Origin: Lewinellaceae bacterium
Lineage (GTDB): Bacteria; Bacteroidota; Bacteroidia; Chitinophagales; Saprospiraceae
DNA length: 64,000 nucleotides
Reading direction: 5' to 3'
Assembly (NCBI GenBank): GCA_020636405.1
Contig: JACJXW010000006.1
Span: 496,001-560,000, forward strand
In this document: positions 8,069 through 17,153 of the stretch, in pieces
Numbering within the stretch: the first letter of the stretch is position 1
Layout: each line of letters starts with the position of its first letter
Position numbers and translations under genes: made by a program
Notes under the pieces: generated by a model
Told to the model about the DNA's origin: nothing
The model's input: only the letters and a program-made list of their open reading frames with translations
Database searches by the model: none

Positions 8069-9637
8069 CTATATCATATACTTGAAGAACATGCTGAATA
8101 GTACGATTGCAACAAAGAAAACCATCAGTAATTTGGATTCCCGGGTAAACAACCATTTGGGGTCGACCTTAAAATCCAGTTTTACCTCTTTCGGCGTGCC
8201 GGGCAGCACCAGGCTGAGCCCGTAGCCGAGGGACAAGGTGACAGCTGCCCCTATGAAATTCCACCAGAACCAGAACACATCTTCTACTGCCAGCCACAGA
8301 AACACATTGATAATAACACCAACGGCCAGGCCTATGTTCGCGCCAAGAGCATGTGTTTTTTTGGTCATGATCGCCAGCAGGAAGGTGGCCAGTATGGGGC
8401 CGAAAAAGACCGAACCGACTTTGTTGATGGCCTCGATCACCGTATCGGCAATATTGCCGGCGAAGACGGCCAGAAATATGCAAACCAACCCCCAGAACAG
8501 AGCCGTAAACCGGCTGTACACCATATACCGCCCCGCCGGGAGCTCTTTGCCCCGGCTGATAAAATCCTCCATGGTCACTGCCGAAAGAGAATTGATAGCC
8601 GAGCTGAGAGAGGACATAGCAGCCGACAGAATGGCTACGATAAGCAGGCCGATCATACCGTGTGGCAGATAATCGCGGATGAAGACAGGGATCATCATGT
8701 CCGGCTTGTCGGCCGGCACGGCCGCCTGAAATTCCGGGGTTATCAAAACCATGGTCCCGATGATCAGCCCCATAAAGCAATAGGCAAAAGTGATCGGGAA
8801 ACGGATCATCCCGTTGAACAACAGGGTTTTGCGCACCGTCGCCAGGTCGCGGGCGGAAAGCATGCGCTGGGCTTGGGACTGGTCCGTTCCGTAATAGGAA
8901 ACATAGAGGAAAAAACCGCCGATTACCATGGGCCAGAAGCCGAACTCTTCTCCCTTGCTGAATCCCAGAGAAGAAAAATCGACCGCCTCAAGGCGGCTGC
9001 GGTCCAGATTGGCCAGGAAATTGTCCCACCCGCCAACTTCTACCAGGCCGAAGGCCATACAGGCGATGATGCCAACAAAAAGAATGATCATCTGTATCAT
9101 GTCCCCGTACACTACCGCCTTCATCCCTCCCTGCAGGGAGTAGATGAGGGTGATCACTCCGATTACGGCTAAGGTGCTGAAAAAGGAAATGTCCAGTACA
9201 CTTTCCAGGATGATGGATACGGCGTAGATCATAACGCCGGTGGCAAAAGCCCGGCTCATGAGGAAGACAAAACTGAGCAGCAGGCGGCTGGAAGCGCTGA
9301 ACCGCCGCTCCAGGTACTCGTAAATGCTGACGACCCCGGAATTGTACAACGGAGGAAATAACACAGCCATCAGAAAGATCATCGCAATGGGAACGGCGAG
9401 TTCGTAACTGAGCCATTCTAACCCGCCGCCCTCCCGGATGCCGACAAAGGCCGGAGCCGAAATAAAACTGATGGCGGATAACTGCGTGGCCATGACCGAC
9501 AACCCCAAGGGGAGCCAGCCAAAGCTCTTACCCCCCAGGAAGTAATCCTTCCCGTCTTTCTGGTCTTTAAAAATGTAACCCAGGCCCAAAAAGCCTACAG
9601 CATAAACAACGACGATGATGTAATCCAGGGTGTTCAT
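8069..9637 (-). CDS. Sodium:solute symporter (SSS family)
   Basis: This 522-residue polytopic membrane protein (about 13-14 hydrophobic segments) has the SSS/SLC5 pattern: an N-terminal YIIVVVYAVGFLGLGY segment, the loop DYFLGGKSFGWLPLGLSVMATQLSAISF (split here: residues 31-58), and later SLQGGMKAVVYGDMIQ and ILSAAMSSLSSAINSLSAV. Such carriers bring sugars, sialic acids, amino acids or other small solutes across the inner membrane with Na+. I placed the start at the ATG at 9637, MNTLDYIIVVV; an in-frame ATG 75 bases further upstream would add a polar 25-residue extension that does not fit the family. The substrate is not readable. The disrupted MarR gene lies upstream in the opposite direction and could once have regulated it. 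Confidence 0.9.
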   Translation of the reverse strand: MNTLDYIIVVVYAVGFLGLGYIFKDQKDGKDYFLGGKSFGWLPLGLSVMATQLSAISFISAPAFVGIREGGGLEWLSYELAVPIAMIFLMAVLFPPLYNSGVVSIYEYLERRFSASSRLLLSFVFLMSRAFATGVMIYAVSIILESVLDISFFSTLAVIGVITLIYSLQGGMKAVVYGDMIQMIILFVGIIACMAFGLVEVGGWDNFLANLDRSRLEAVDFSSLGFSKGEEFGFWPMVIGGFFLYVSYYGTDQSQAQRMLSARDLATVRKTLLFNGMIRFPITFAYCFMGLIIGTMVLITPEFQAAVPADKPDMMIPVFIRDYLPHGMIGLLIVAILSAAMSSLSSAINSLSAVTMEDFISRGKELPAGRYMVYSRFTALFWGLVCIFLAVFAGNIADTVIEAINKVGSVFFGPILATFLLAIMTKKTHALGANIGLAVGVIINVFLWLAVEDVFWFWWNFIGAAVTLSLGYGLSLVLPGTPKEVKLDFKVDPKWLFTRESKLLMVFFVAIVLFSMFFKYMI

Positions 9638-9858
9638 ATAGTGAGGTAGTTGGTTTTCTGCCTGCCTGGCTGTAAAATACCAATTTTGATTTACTTCAGG
9701 TTTGAAAACCAAATTAAATAGGGTAGGATAAAGGCGCTGTGCGCTCTGCTGGGTACTTCCTGGATTGTGTACAGGGGTATACGTTAGGGCACTCCGGAAA
9801 GCCTTTTGGATTGGAACGGGCCAGCCCGGGGTAATGGAACACGGACATACACGGATCT

Positions 9859-9967
9859 GGCGGATGACGCGGATTATGGGTTAGCAATATTGCCGGTTTT
9901 GCAGATCTTCCGCACAGAATTTGTGGAAATGCCCGCCCATTTAGGCCCGTAATCGGCGTCATCCGCC
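9859..9967. repeat. 18-bp inverted repeat with one mismatch
   Basis: GGCGGATGACGCGGATTA (9859-9876) is complementary to TAATCGGCGTCATCCGCC (9950-9967) at 17 of 18 positions, enclosing 73 bases. The arms resemble short repeats scattered in intergenic DNA of several bacteria, so a non-coding repeat family or MITE-like element is plausible. No terminal duplication was identified. Confidence 0.5.
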
Positions 9968-10166
9968 CAATTAGCGCATATCCGCGTTCCATTCGCTCTG
10001 TGCTTCCAGGCAGGTATTTCTGCCTGCCCGGCGAAATTGAAAGGCAAGCCCTTTCACAGTGCCTATCCCTCTGATGAATAAATGAAGAACCGCCGGAAAA
10101 CAAAGCCGTACCATTAAGCGTATCCTTTTTAGTATCAGCCACTGATTTTATTTGATGTTTAAACGT

Positions 10167-10174
10167 TATATTTG
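10167..10174 (+). promoter_or_regulatory. -7 box of the MarR gene
   Basis: TATATTTG fits the Bacteroidota consensus TAnnTTTG exactly and lies 27 bases before the MarR ATG. A GTTTAAAC palindrome (10157-10164) is directly upstream and could be an autoregulatory operator, as is common for MarR proteins. No good -33 element is visible. Confidence 0.55.
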
Positions 10175-10201
10175 TGTAAACTTTTCAAACCTGCCAGATA
10201 G

Positions 10202-10504
10202 ATGAGAATCGAGGAAGCCATACATCAAAAGAAACCTTTTCGCAATGCCCGGCATAAAGCAATAGTCAACATCATTTATACCAATAACTGGGTGCAGGAG
10301 CAGATCAAGTGCAAGCTCAAACCGCATGGGATAACCATTCAGCAGTATAACGTGCTGAGAGTCCTCAAAGGGGCCGGGGGGCCCATCAGTACCTCGGTGA
10401 TCCGGGAGCGGCTGCTGGATAAAATGGCGGATACTTCCCGTATGGTGGACCGCCTTTACCAGAAGGGGTTTGTCTTGCGCAACGAGTGCGAATACGATAA
10501 ACGG
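10202..10504 (+). pseudogene. MarR-family regulator, 5' part (gene split by an IS)
   Basis: These 101 codons encode the N-terminal helix and most of the winged helix of a MarR regulator: HGITIQQYNVLRVLKG, then the recognition region ISTSVIRERLLDKMADTSRMVDRLYQKG and the wing FVLRNECEYDKR. At 10505 the frame runs into the left end of an IS1182-family element, which replaces the rest with 25 foreign residues before a stop at 10580-10582. That chimera lacks the C-terminal dimerisation helix, so it should be inactive. The missing 3' part is found intact at 12202-12357 on the other side of the IS. Confidence 0.9.
10501..10504. repeat. Left target-site duplication ACGG
   Basis: ACGG directly precedes the left terminal inverted repeat and recurs at 12198-12201 directly after the right one. 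Keeping one copy joins AAA CGG to CTC GTT GAC and restores the MarR frame, which independently supports these boundaries. Confidence 0.85.
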
Positions 10505-12197
10505 CAGACTGTGAAAAAACCCACCGCCCAATTTACAAAATCCCTATCACGCGGCCCTGCTGCACCCTGGAGTGTTGTATAGCCAGCCATTTTTCAATGC
10601 GCTCAGGCGCACCCTGGCGGCCCGGAGCTGTAAAAAGCCAAAAAACAGCCTTTCCAGCCTCTCCAACAAGGCTTTTACGCCAATAATCGTTAGAACTCTC
10701 CTAAGGTTGTAGCTCGTGAAGATCAGCGCGAACTCCCCGGACACCTTCTCTTTGCCCTTCAGCAGCGTGTAGCTGTACCCCCAGCCACGCTTTATGGTGC
10801 CGAAGGGGTGCTCTACTATGGCCTGCCTTCGCCGGTATTTCTCTTTGTTAGCCTTCACTCGTTCTGCATTGGCCTCTACATAGCCTTCGTATTCCGAGCG
10901 CTCGATAGCCCGCCCGTGGCGTTGCTTCAGCAAACCCTTCCCTACACATTGCTCTTTTACCGGGCAGGCGCTGCATATCTTATACGGCAGCTGATAGCGC
11001 TTGATCCGGTACGGCCGCCGCCCTTTTCCCTTGTTCTTGGTGTACCACCGCCCGTTTGTCTCCAGTACTTCCCCCTTCGGGCAGGTGTAAGTGTCCGTTT
11101 CTGTATCGTAGGTAAATTGACGCTTCTGGTAGGCTTCCTCTTTCTTGTTGTGGTTGGCCTCCTTCGGCGCTACGTACGTGGCCATCCCCTCTTCGCTGCA
11201 ATTTTTCAATTCTTCCCCCGTATGGTAGCCCTTGTCCGCCAGCACTTCCAATTCCTCTACTGACATTGCCGACTTCGCCCGCCGGCCCATCTTCGCCAGC
11301 GCGTAATCGTCTTTCTCGTTGGTTACTTCGTAGTCCGCGATCAGGCAATGCTTGTCGTCGGTTGCCGTTTGAATGTTGTAGCCTACCTCTACTATGCCCA
11401 TATGCAACGGCAGCGCACGCGCATCCTTGTCCGTTGTCGATATCTGCCGCTCTTCGCTCTGCTCCAAACGCTTTTCTAACTTCTCATATTTACCGCGCCT
11501 CTCCAGCAGCTCCTCCACTCGCCCGCTGAGCGCCTCCCATGCTTCTGCCTGCTCTTCGCCCTGCTCCTCTTCATCCAGCTTGTCGGCCGCCTCGAAGTAC
11601 TCCTCCAGCTTCTTGTCTATATACTTCATATGCCGTTCTACCTTGGCGGCGTTGTAATTGTTCTTTTTGCTGTTCTGCGCCCGGAACTTCGAGCCGTCTA
11701 CCGCTACCAGTTCCCGCCCGAAAAGATCCATATCCAGGCACAACTGGTTCAACTGCCGGAATACGCCCCGAAGGGCCCGGGCATTGTCCTTGCGAAAATC
11801 CGCGATCACCTTGTAACTGGGGTGCTGGTAATTCAGCAGCCACCACAATTCTATGTTCCGGCGGCAGGCCTTTTCCAACTGCCGCGAGGAGCGGATCCGG
11901 TTCAGGTAGCCATACAGGTAGAGCCGCAGCAACATCTCCGCCGCATACGCCGGCCGCCCTTCATCTCCCTCCCCTTTGATGAGAAAGCCCAATTCTTCCA
12001 GGGATAAAGTGGAGACAAACGCATCGATCACCCGCACCGGGTTGTCCGCGGCGATGGCCTGTTCCAACGCAAAAATCTGCATTTGATGGCGGCTGGTTCC
12101 TTCGATCTGTGGCATGCGAACCTGTGGTTGTTGCCTTTTCAATTTACGGATTTTTACCCGGCCGGAAAAGCTGGGGGGTAAGTTTTTTCACAGTCTG
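10505..12197 (-). mobile_element. Complete IS1182-family insertion sequence (1693 bp)
   Basis: The element is bounded by 16-bp perfect terminal inverted repeats, CAGACTGTGAAAAAAC at 10505-10520 and its complement at 12182-12197, and flanked by the 4-bp direct repeat ACGG. It contains one intact transposase gene on the minus strand that fills almost its whole length. It sits inside codon 102 of a MarR gene. With matching ends, intact transposase and an undamaged target reading frame, the insertion looks recent. The family is assigned from the transposase; the 4-bp duplication is what the sequence shows directly. Confidence 0.93.
10547..12142 (-). CDS. IS1182-family DDE transposase
   Basis: The 531-residue protein catalyses cut-and-paste or copy movement of the surrounding IS. 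N-terminal DUF772-type domain: EMLLRLYLYGYLNRIRSSRQ and YKVIADFRKDNARALRGVFRQ. The DDE catalytic set is visible as VAVDGSKF (D149), VLADKGYHTGEEL (second Asp, near residue 300) and VEHPFGTIKRGWG (Glu, C-terminal third). A charged coiled-coil-like insert lies near residues 165-235, and a Cys-rich segment (CSACPVKEQCVG) precedes the last catalytic motif, as in this family. Its 3' end overlaps the chimeric tail of the disrupted MarR frame by 36 bases on the opposite strand. Confidence 0.95.
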   Translation of the reverse strand: MKRQQPQVRMPQIEGTSRHQMQIFALEQAIAADNPVRVIDAFVSTLSLEELGFLIKGEGDEGRPAYAAEMLLRLYLYGYLNRIRSSRQLEKACRRNIELWWLLNYQHPSYKVIADFRKDNARALRGVFRQLNQLCLDMDLFGRELVAVDGSKFRAQNSKKNNYNAAKVERHMKYIDKKLEEYFEAADKLDEEEQGEEQAEAWEALSGRVEELLERRGKYEKLEKRLEQSEERQISTTDKDARALPLHMGIVEVGYNIQTATDDKHCLIADYEVTNEKDDYALAKMGRRAKSAMSVEELEVLADKGYHTGEELKNCSEEGMATYVAPKEANHNKKEEAYQKRQFTYDTETDTYTCPKGEVLETNGRWYTKNKGKGRRPYRIKRYQLPYKICSACPVKEQCVGKGLLKQRHGRAIERSEYEGYVEANAERVKANKEKYRRRQAIVEHPFGTIKRGWGYSYTLLKGKEKVSGEFALIFTSYNLRRVLTIIGVKALLERLERLFFGFLQLRAARVRLSALKNGWLYNTPGCSRAA

Positions 12198-12201
12198 ACG
12201 G
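12198..12201. repeat. Right target-site duplication ACGG
   Basis: Second copy of the 4-bp duplication, immediately outside the right terminal inverted repeat. Confidence 0.85.
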
Positions 12202-12357
12202 CTCGTTGACGTAAGCATTAGCCCCGAGGGTGAAAAATTACTCGCCAGCTTGAAAGGGATCAACCCGGGGCTGGATAATATCCTGGCCAACCTGGCCGAA
12301 GAAGAAGCACTGTTGTTGAGCGAATTGCTGGATAAAGCCCGGGGAGAAGAGGGGTGA
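12202..12357 (+). pseudogene. MarR-family regulator, 3' part beyond the IS
   Basis: Reading in frame from the end of the duplicated ACGG gives LVDVSISPEGEKLLASLKG, then a charged helix (NILANLAEEEALLLSELLDKARG) and a TGA stop at 12355-12357. This is the usual end of a MarR protein: the wing strand with D-V-x-I-S-P-E-G followed by the long dimerisation helix. Joined to 10202-10504 it gives an intact 152-residue protein, which is the normal MarR length. By itself this piece has no start codon and is not expected to be translated. Confidence 0.9.
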
Positions 12358-12502
12358 GGCCTGTATTGTGAATTAGAATCCGTTACTGGTTGCTCGCAGT
12401 TCGCGATTGGCGAAAACCGGACACCGAATCCCGAACCTTAGCCAGCCTATAGTTTTCGGTGTTTCGGCGGAGGCTTTTGAAGGCGGCCTCATCCTGATTA
12501 CC

Positions 12503-13189
12503 TTACTTCCACGCTCCCTCCAATTCCGAGAATTTAACCTGAAAAGCTTTAGGCTCCGGGTCCATTACCGCCGGATAAAGGACCTTGTAGAACTCTAGGA
12601 AATCCTGGCCGATAACGAAGGACTGTAGGTCTTCTTCTGTTACCTCTACATCCACCTTAAAGCGGGCCTCGATCTTTTCCTCCAGCCTCTTCTTCAACAA
12701 CTTTTGGTAGTTGACGCCGTCACGGAAGAGGCTTTCCAGAGAGATCAGTTCCTGGGCCTCCGGGTTGTAATTGATATTGTAAAAGCGGTATTGCAATGTA
12801 GACGTCCCGGGCACCGCCCACTCATACATTTGCCGGATGCTGGTTACCCGGTTGGTATTCTGGATCAATTGATACGCCGAGCTCATCGTACGTCCCCCAC
12901 TATTGAAGCCTTTGATGAACGCGGTAAACTCGTCGATGGCCTTACTCAGGTTGGAATTTACTGCTGCATTGAACGCGGGGTGCTCCCGGATGGCGGGATA
13001 CTTGATATCAAGGGTGTACTGCAGCACCGTATCTTGACGACTGAACCCGATCGTAGTGACCTCCGGGCCCGGGCCGGTTGTAGCCAGTGCCGAAGAGGCA
13101 GGCTCGTTTTCCTGAGCAGGTTCCTTATCGGAACGGCAGGTGCTGAACATCAAAAGGGCAAGGCTCAAAAAGAGGGTTGTTTTTCTCAT
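12503..13189 (-). CDS. Lipoprotein with RsiV-like (DUF3298) C-terminal domain
   Basis: The 228-residue product begins with a lipoprotein signal (MRKTTLFLSLALLMFSTC, Cys18). After a short low-complexity linker it has an all alpha/beta domain with LISLESLFRDGVNYQKLLKKRLEEK and DFLEFYKVLYPAVMDPEPKAFQVKFSELEG, resembling the DUF4163/DUF3298 domains of RsiV-like anti-sigma and lysozyme-binding proteins. The start at 13189 was chosen because it gives a proper signal; a longer frame from 13243 would bury it. Its location next to the sugar dehydrogenase gene gives no clear function. The domain call is moderately certain. Confidence 0.75.
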   Translation of the reverse strand: MRKTTLFLSLALLMFSTCRSDKEPAQENEPASSALATTGPGPEVTTIGFSRQDTVLQYTLDIKYPAIREHPAFNAAVNSNLSKAIDEFTAFIKGFNSGGRTMSSAYQLIQNTNRVTSIRQMYEWAVPGTSTLQYRFYNINYNPEAQELISLESLFRDGVNYQKLLKKRLEEKIEARFKVDVEVTEEDLQSFVIGQDFLEFYKVLYPAVMDPEPKAFQVKFSELEGAWK

Positions 13190-13220
13190 ATCCGCTTCAA
13201 TTTGATTACTGATTTTTGAT

Positions 13221-13300
13221 AATTTAAGCGCTAATTTCCCCATTAGCGCTTAAATTACGCTACACCTTAAGCGCAATTTCCCCATTAGCGCTTAAATTAC
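13221..13300. repeat. Two tandem copies of a hairpin-forming unit
   Basis: AATTTAAGCGCTAAT (13221-13235) and ATTAGCGCTTAAATT (13242-13256) form a perfect 15-bp stem with a TTCCCC loop. A second, slightly shorter copy of the same unit (13264-13300) follows at a distance of 42 bases. They occupy the gap between the sugar dehydrogenase stop and the lipoprotein start on the minus strand, so they may act as a terminator or attenuator. Confidence 0.7.
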
Positions 13301-13308
13301 TCCACTTA

Positions 13309-15168
<1,860 letters not shown>

Positions 15169-15265
15169 CGTTTTTTTGGGGGAAAGATATCCAAAAGCCT
15201 TCGGAAATTCCAATGGCTTTTTGTCAGCAAGGTGCCAGCTTTACAAAAGGCTTTTCAGTCCATCC

Positions 15266-15296
15266 TTGGTGATGCCGATGGGAGTGACTAACTTTA
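15266..15296 (+). promoter_or_regulatory. Bacteroidota-type promoter of the 15319 gene
   Basis: TTG at 15266-15268, a 20-base spacer, and TAACTTTA at 15289-15296 (seven of eight matches to TAnnTTTG). The box ends 22 bases before the ATG. Confidence 0.5.
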
Positions 15297-15318
15297 ACCC
15301 GATTTATAAAGCAATACT

Positions 15319-16215
15319 ATGATGCCCAAAAAGATCCTTCTTTTTTTTCTGGCCCTGAGCCTTAGCCTTGGCGTGGTGGCACAGCTTCCGCGGACCAACA
15401 TCTACCTCTTCGATGTCAAGCAGGGGGATGACGGCAAACTGGCTTTCCAGTCCCCTCGTTTCCTGACGGATTTCAACCGCAACGGTTACAATGGAGACCC
15501 TTCCTTTTTCAGTAATACCGAGTTGTACATTTCGGTGAAAAGGCCAGGCGACACCCAGACGGACCTGTTCCGGCTCGACCTGGCAAAGAAAGCCAAGCAG
15601 CGGGTAACCGAAACGCCGGAAGATGAATTTGCCCCCGAGCGAATGCCGGAATACTACACGTTCTCCGCCATCAGGGTCGAGCGCCAGGGGAGGGATAGCG
15701 TCTATCGGCTCTGGCAGTTCCCTGTCAACCAACTCGTCGACGGAAAACCGGTATTCAAATATCTTACCGGTATCAAATCCTACTTCTGGCTCAACAGCCA
15801 GGAGATCGTGGTGTATAAAGAAGAGGAGCCAAGTACGCTTTCCATCGTCAATACTACCAATGACGAGATCACCACCATTGCCACCAACGTGGGCCATGTC
15901 TTCAACCGCCTGCCCAACGGCAACCTGGCCTTTATTCAAAAAAGCCGTTACGAAGACTGGAAGATCATGGAGAAAAATCTCTACCGGCGTAAGGAAGCTC
16001 CCCGTACCCTGATCGAAACCCTGCCCGGCGCCGAACACTTTGCCATTCTGCCCGACGGCACTCTGCTCATGGGGAAGGGCAGCAAACTGTATAAGTACAA
16101 TAAATTCATCGACGACACCTGGAAGGAGGCCGCCGATTTGCGATTTTACGAGATCCGCAATATCTACGACCTGGAGGTGAGCCCCGACTTCAAACTCGCC
16201 ATCGTGGCGGATTAG
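15319..16215 (+). CDS. Secreted TolB-like propeller protein of unknown function
   Basis: The 298-residue protein has a signal peptide (MMPKKILLFFLALSLSLGVVAQ). The rest reads as repeated short beta-strand modules resembling TolB/WD40-like propeller blades (TDLFRLDLAKKAKQRVTETPEDEFAPE, PSTLSIVNTTNDEITTIA, RLPNGNLAFIQKS, ILPDGTLLMGKGSKLYKYN). No catalytic motif was recognised. In other proteins such blades bind peptides or carbohydrates in the periplasm. It has its own promoter and is followed directly by a strong hairpin, so it is probably transcribed alone. The propeller fold is an inference from repeat pattern. Confidence 0.8.
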   Translation: MMPKKILLFFLALSLSLGVVAQLPRTNIYLFDVKQGDDGKLAFQSPRFLTDFNRNGYNGDPSFFSNTELYISVKRPGDTQTDLFRLDLAKKAKQRVTETPEDEFAPERMPEYYTFSAIRVERQGRDSVYRLWQFPVNQLVDGKPVFKYLTGIKSYFWLNSQEIVVYKEEEPSTLSIVNTTNDEITTIATNVGHVFNRLPNGNLAFIQKSRYEDWKIMEKNLYRRKEAPRTLIETLPGAEHFAILPDGTLLMGKGSKLYKYNKFIDDTWKEAADLRFYEIRNIYDLEVSPDFKLAIVAD

Positions 16216-16217
16216 TC

Positions 16218-16273
16218 GGGCATTTCCGGCTTCGGCTCATCGGTAAACTGGCGGGCCGAAACCGTAAATGCCC
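16218..16273 (+). terminator. Long stem-loop immediately after the stop codon
   Basis: GGGCATTTCCGGCTTCGGC (16218-16236) pairs with GCCGAAACCGTAAATGCCC (16255-16273) at 17 of 19 positions, with an 18-base loop. It begins two bases after the stop codon at 16213-16215. There is no T-run behind it, so it may stabilise the mRNA end or act in termination with Rho. Confidence 0.55.
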
Positions 16274-16318
16274 TCCTGCGGCGGAAAGCCTGGGGCCTGG
16301 TATTAACCCTTAACAGCC

Positions 16319-16930
16319 ATGGTACAGCGACTTGCTTTTTGGCTTTTTTTTCTGCTCCTTGGAACCTCTTTGCATGCACAGGGCTCGGCCCCTTATGCCC
16401 GGGAAATTCGAACGCACCGAAAGCATTATAAGAAAGAGTTCCTCAAGGAGGAGCGCTCGCCGCTGGACAAAAAAGGGGTAAAAAAACTACGCTTCTTTCC
16501 TCCCGATGAAAGCTACCGGGCTACCGGTACTTTCGTGAGAACCCCCGATGCGGAACCCTTTGAAATGGCCACCTACAGCGGAATTACCAAGCCTTATGTT
16601 TTATATGGCACCGTTGCCATTACGCTCAAGGGGCAACCGGTTGAAATTTCCATTTATCAGAGCTTGCAATTACGCCAACTTCCTATGTACCGGGATTACC
16701 TGTTCATTCCATTCAAGGACCTTACCAACGGGGAAGCCACCTACGGTGGCGGCCGGTATATGGACATCCGCATGAGCGAAATACAGAACGGGCAGGTGTC
16801 TATCGATTTTAACAAAGCCTACAATCCTTACTGTGCCTACAGCGACGGGTACAACTGCCCGGTACCGCCCGTGGCCAACCACCTGGAACTGGCCGTCGAA
16901 GCGGGGGAGAAGGCCTTCGGCGGGCATTGA
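16319..16930 (+). CDS. DUF1684 domain secreted protein
   Basis: The 203-residue protein has a signal peptide (MVQRLAFWLFFLLLGTSLHAQ) and a full-length DUF1684 domain. Diagnostic stretches are ERSPLDKKGV, the strand LRFFPPDESYRATG, DYLFIPFKDLTNGEATYGGGRYMD and the C-terminal DFNKAYNPYCAYSDGYNCPVPPVANHLELAVEAGEKAF, given here as residues ~158-200. The function of DUF1684 is not established; the Cys-containing YNPYCAY...CPVPP motif is its conserved core. A periplasmic or surface location is inferred. It may be co-transcribed with the preceding gene, although a hairpin lies between them. Confidence 0.88.
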   Translation: MVQRLAFWLFFLLLGTSLHAQGSAPYAREIRTHRKHYKKEFLKEERSPLDKKGVKKLRFFPPDESYRATGTFVRTPDAEPFEMATYSGITKPYVLYGTVAITLKGQPVEISIYQSLQLRQLPMYRDYLFIPFKDLTNGEATYGGGRYMDIRMSEIQNGQVSIDFNKAYNPYCAYSDGYNCPVPPVANHLELAVEAGEKAFGGH

Positions 16931-17050
16931 GAAGTTGCCTTGTTCCATGGGCCTGAGATTTTTGATATCTGATGTGCTATTTTCGATTTTCGATGTTCCC
17001 GTGAAGAGCAGCCTGTGGGAAGCCCTATGCCGGCCGGCCGGAAAAGCCCC

Positions 17051-17132
17051 ATCATAAATCGAACATCATAAATCGAACATCATAAATCGAACATCGCAAA
17101 TCGAACATCGCAAATCGAACATCGCAAATCGG
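17051..17132. repeat. Tandem 14-bp repeats between convergent genes
   Basis: The unit ATCATAAATCGAAC occurs three times (17051-17092), followed by two copies of the variant ATCGCAAATCGAAC (17093-17120) and a partial third. Just upstream, TTTTCGATTTTCGATGTTC (16979-16997) is roughly complementary to two units. The array lies between the convergent DUF1684 and pyc genes and may fold into a termination structure. Spacers are absent, so it is not a CRISPR. Confidence 0.75.
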
Positions 17133-17153
17133 ATTGCCCTCCTTACTCCATCC

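Larger units (their letters stand above)
9638..10201. other. Long intergenic region without a supported gene
   Basis: A frame of 142 codons is open on the minus strand (9714-10142), but its composition is low in typical protein patterns and it contains an inverted repeat, so I do not call it. The region carries that repeat, a short GGCAGG...CCTGCC palindrome near 10014-10034 and the MarR promoter. It separates divergent symporter and MarR genes. Confidence 0.5.

Noticed and set aside
9714..10142. 142-codon open frame on the minus strand
   Set aside because: Residue composition (many Pro, Arg, Ser, Cys without pattern), no start context, and it includes an inverted repeat; judged non-coding.
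12358..12502. Small gene between the MarR remnant and the lipoprotein
   Set aside because: A short plus-strand frame overlaps the end of the lipoprotein gene and has no protein-like features.
17051..17132. Possible CRISPR array
   Set aside because: The units are 14 bases long and directly joined, with no spacers, and no cas gene is near.
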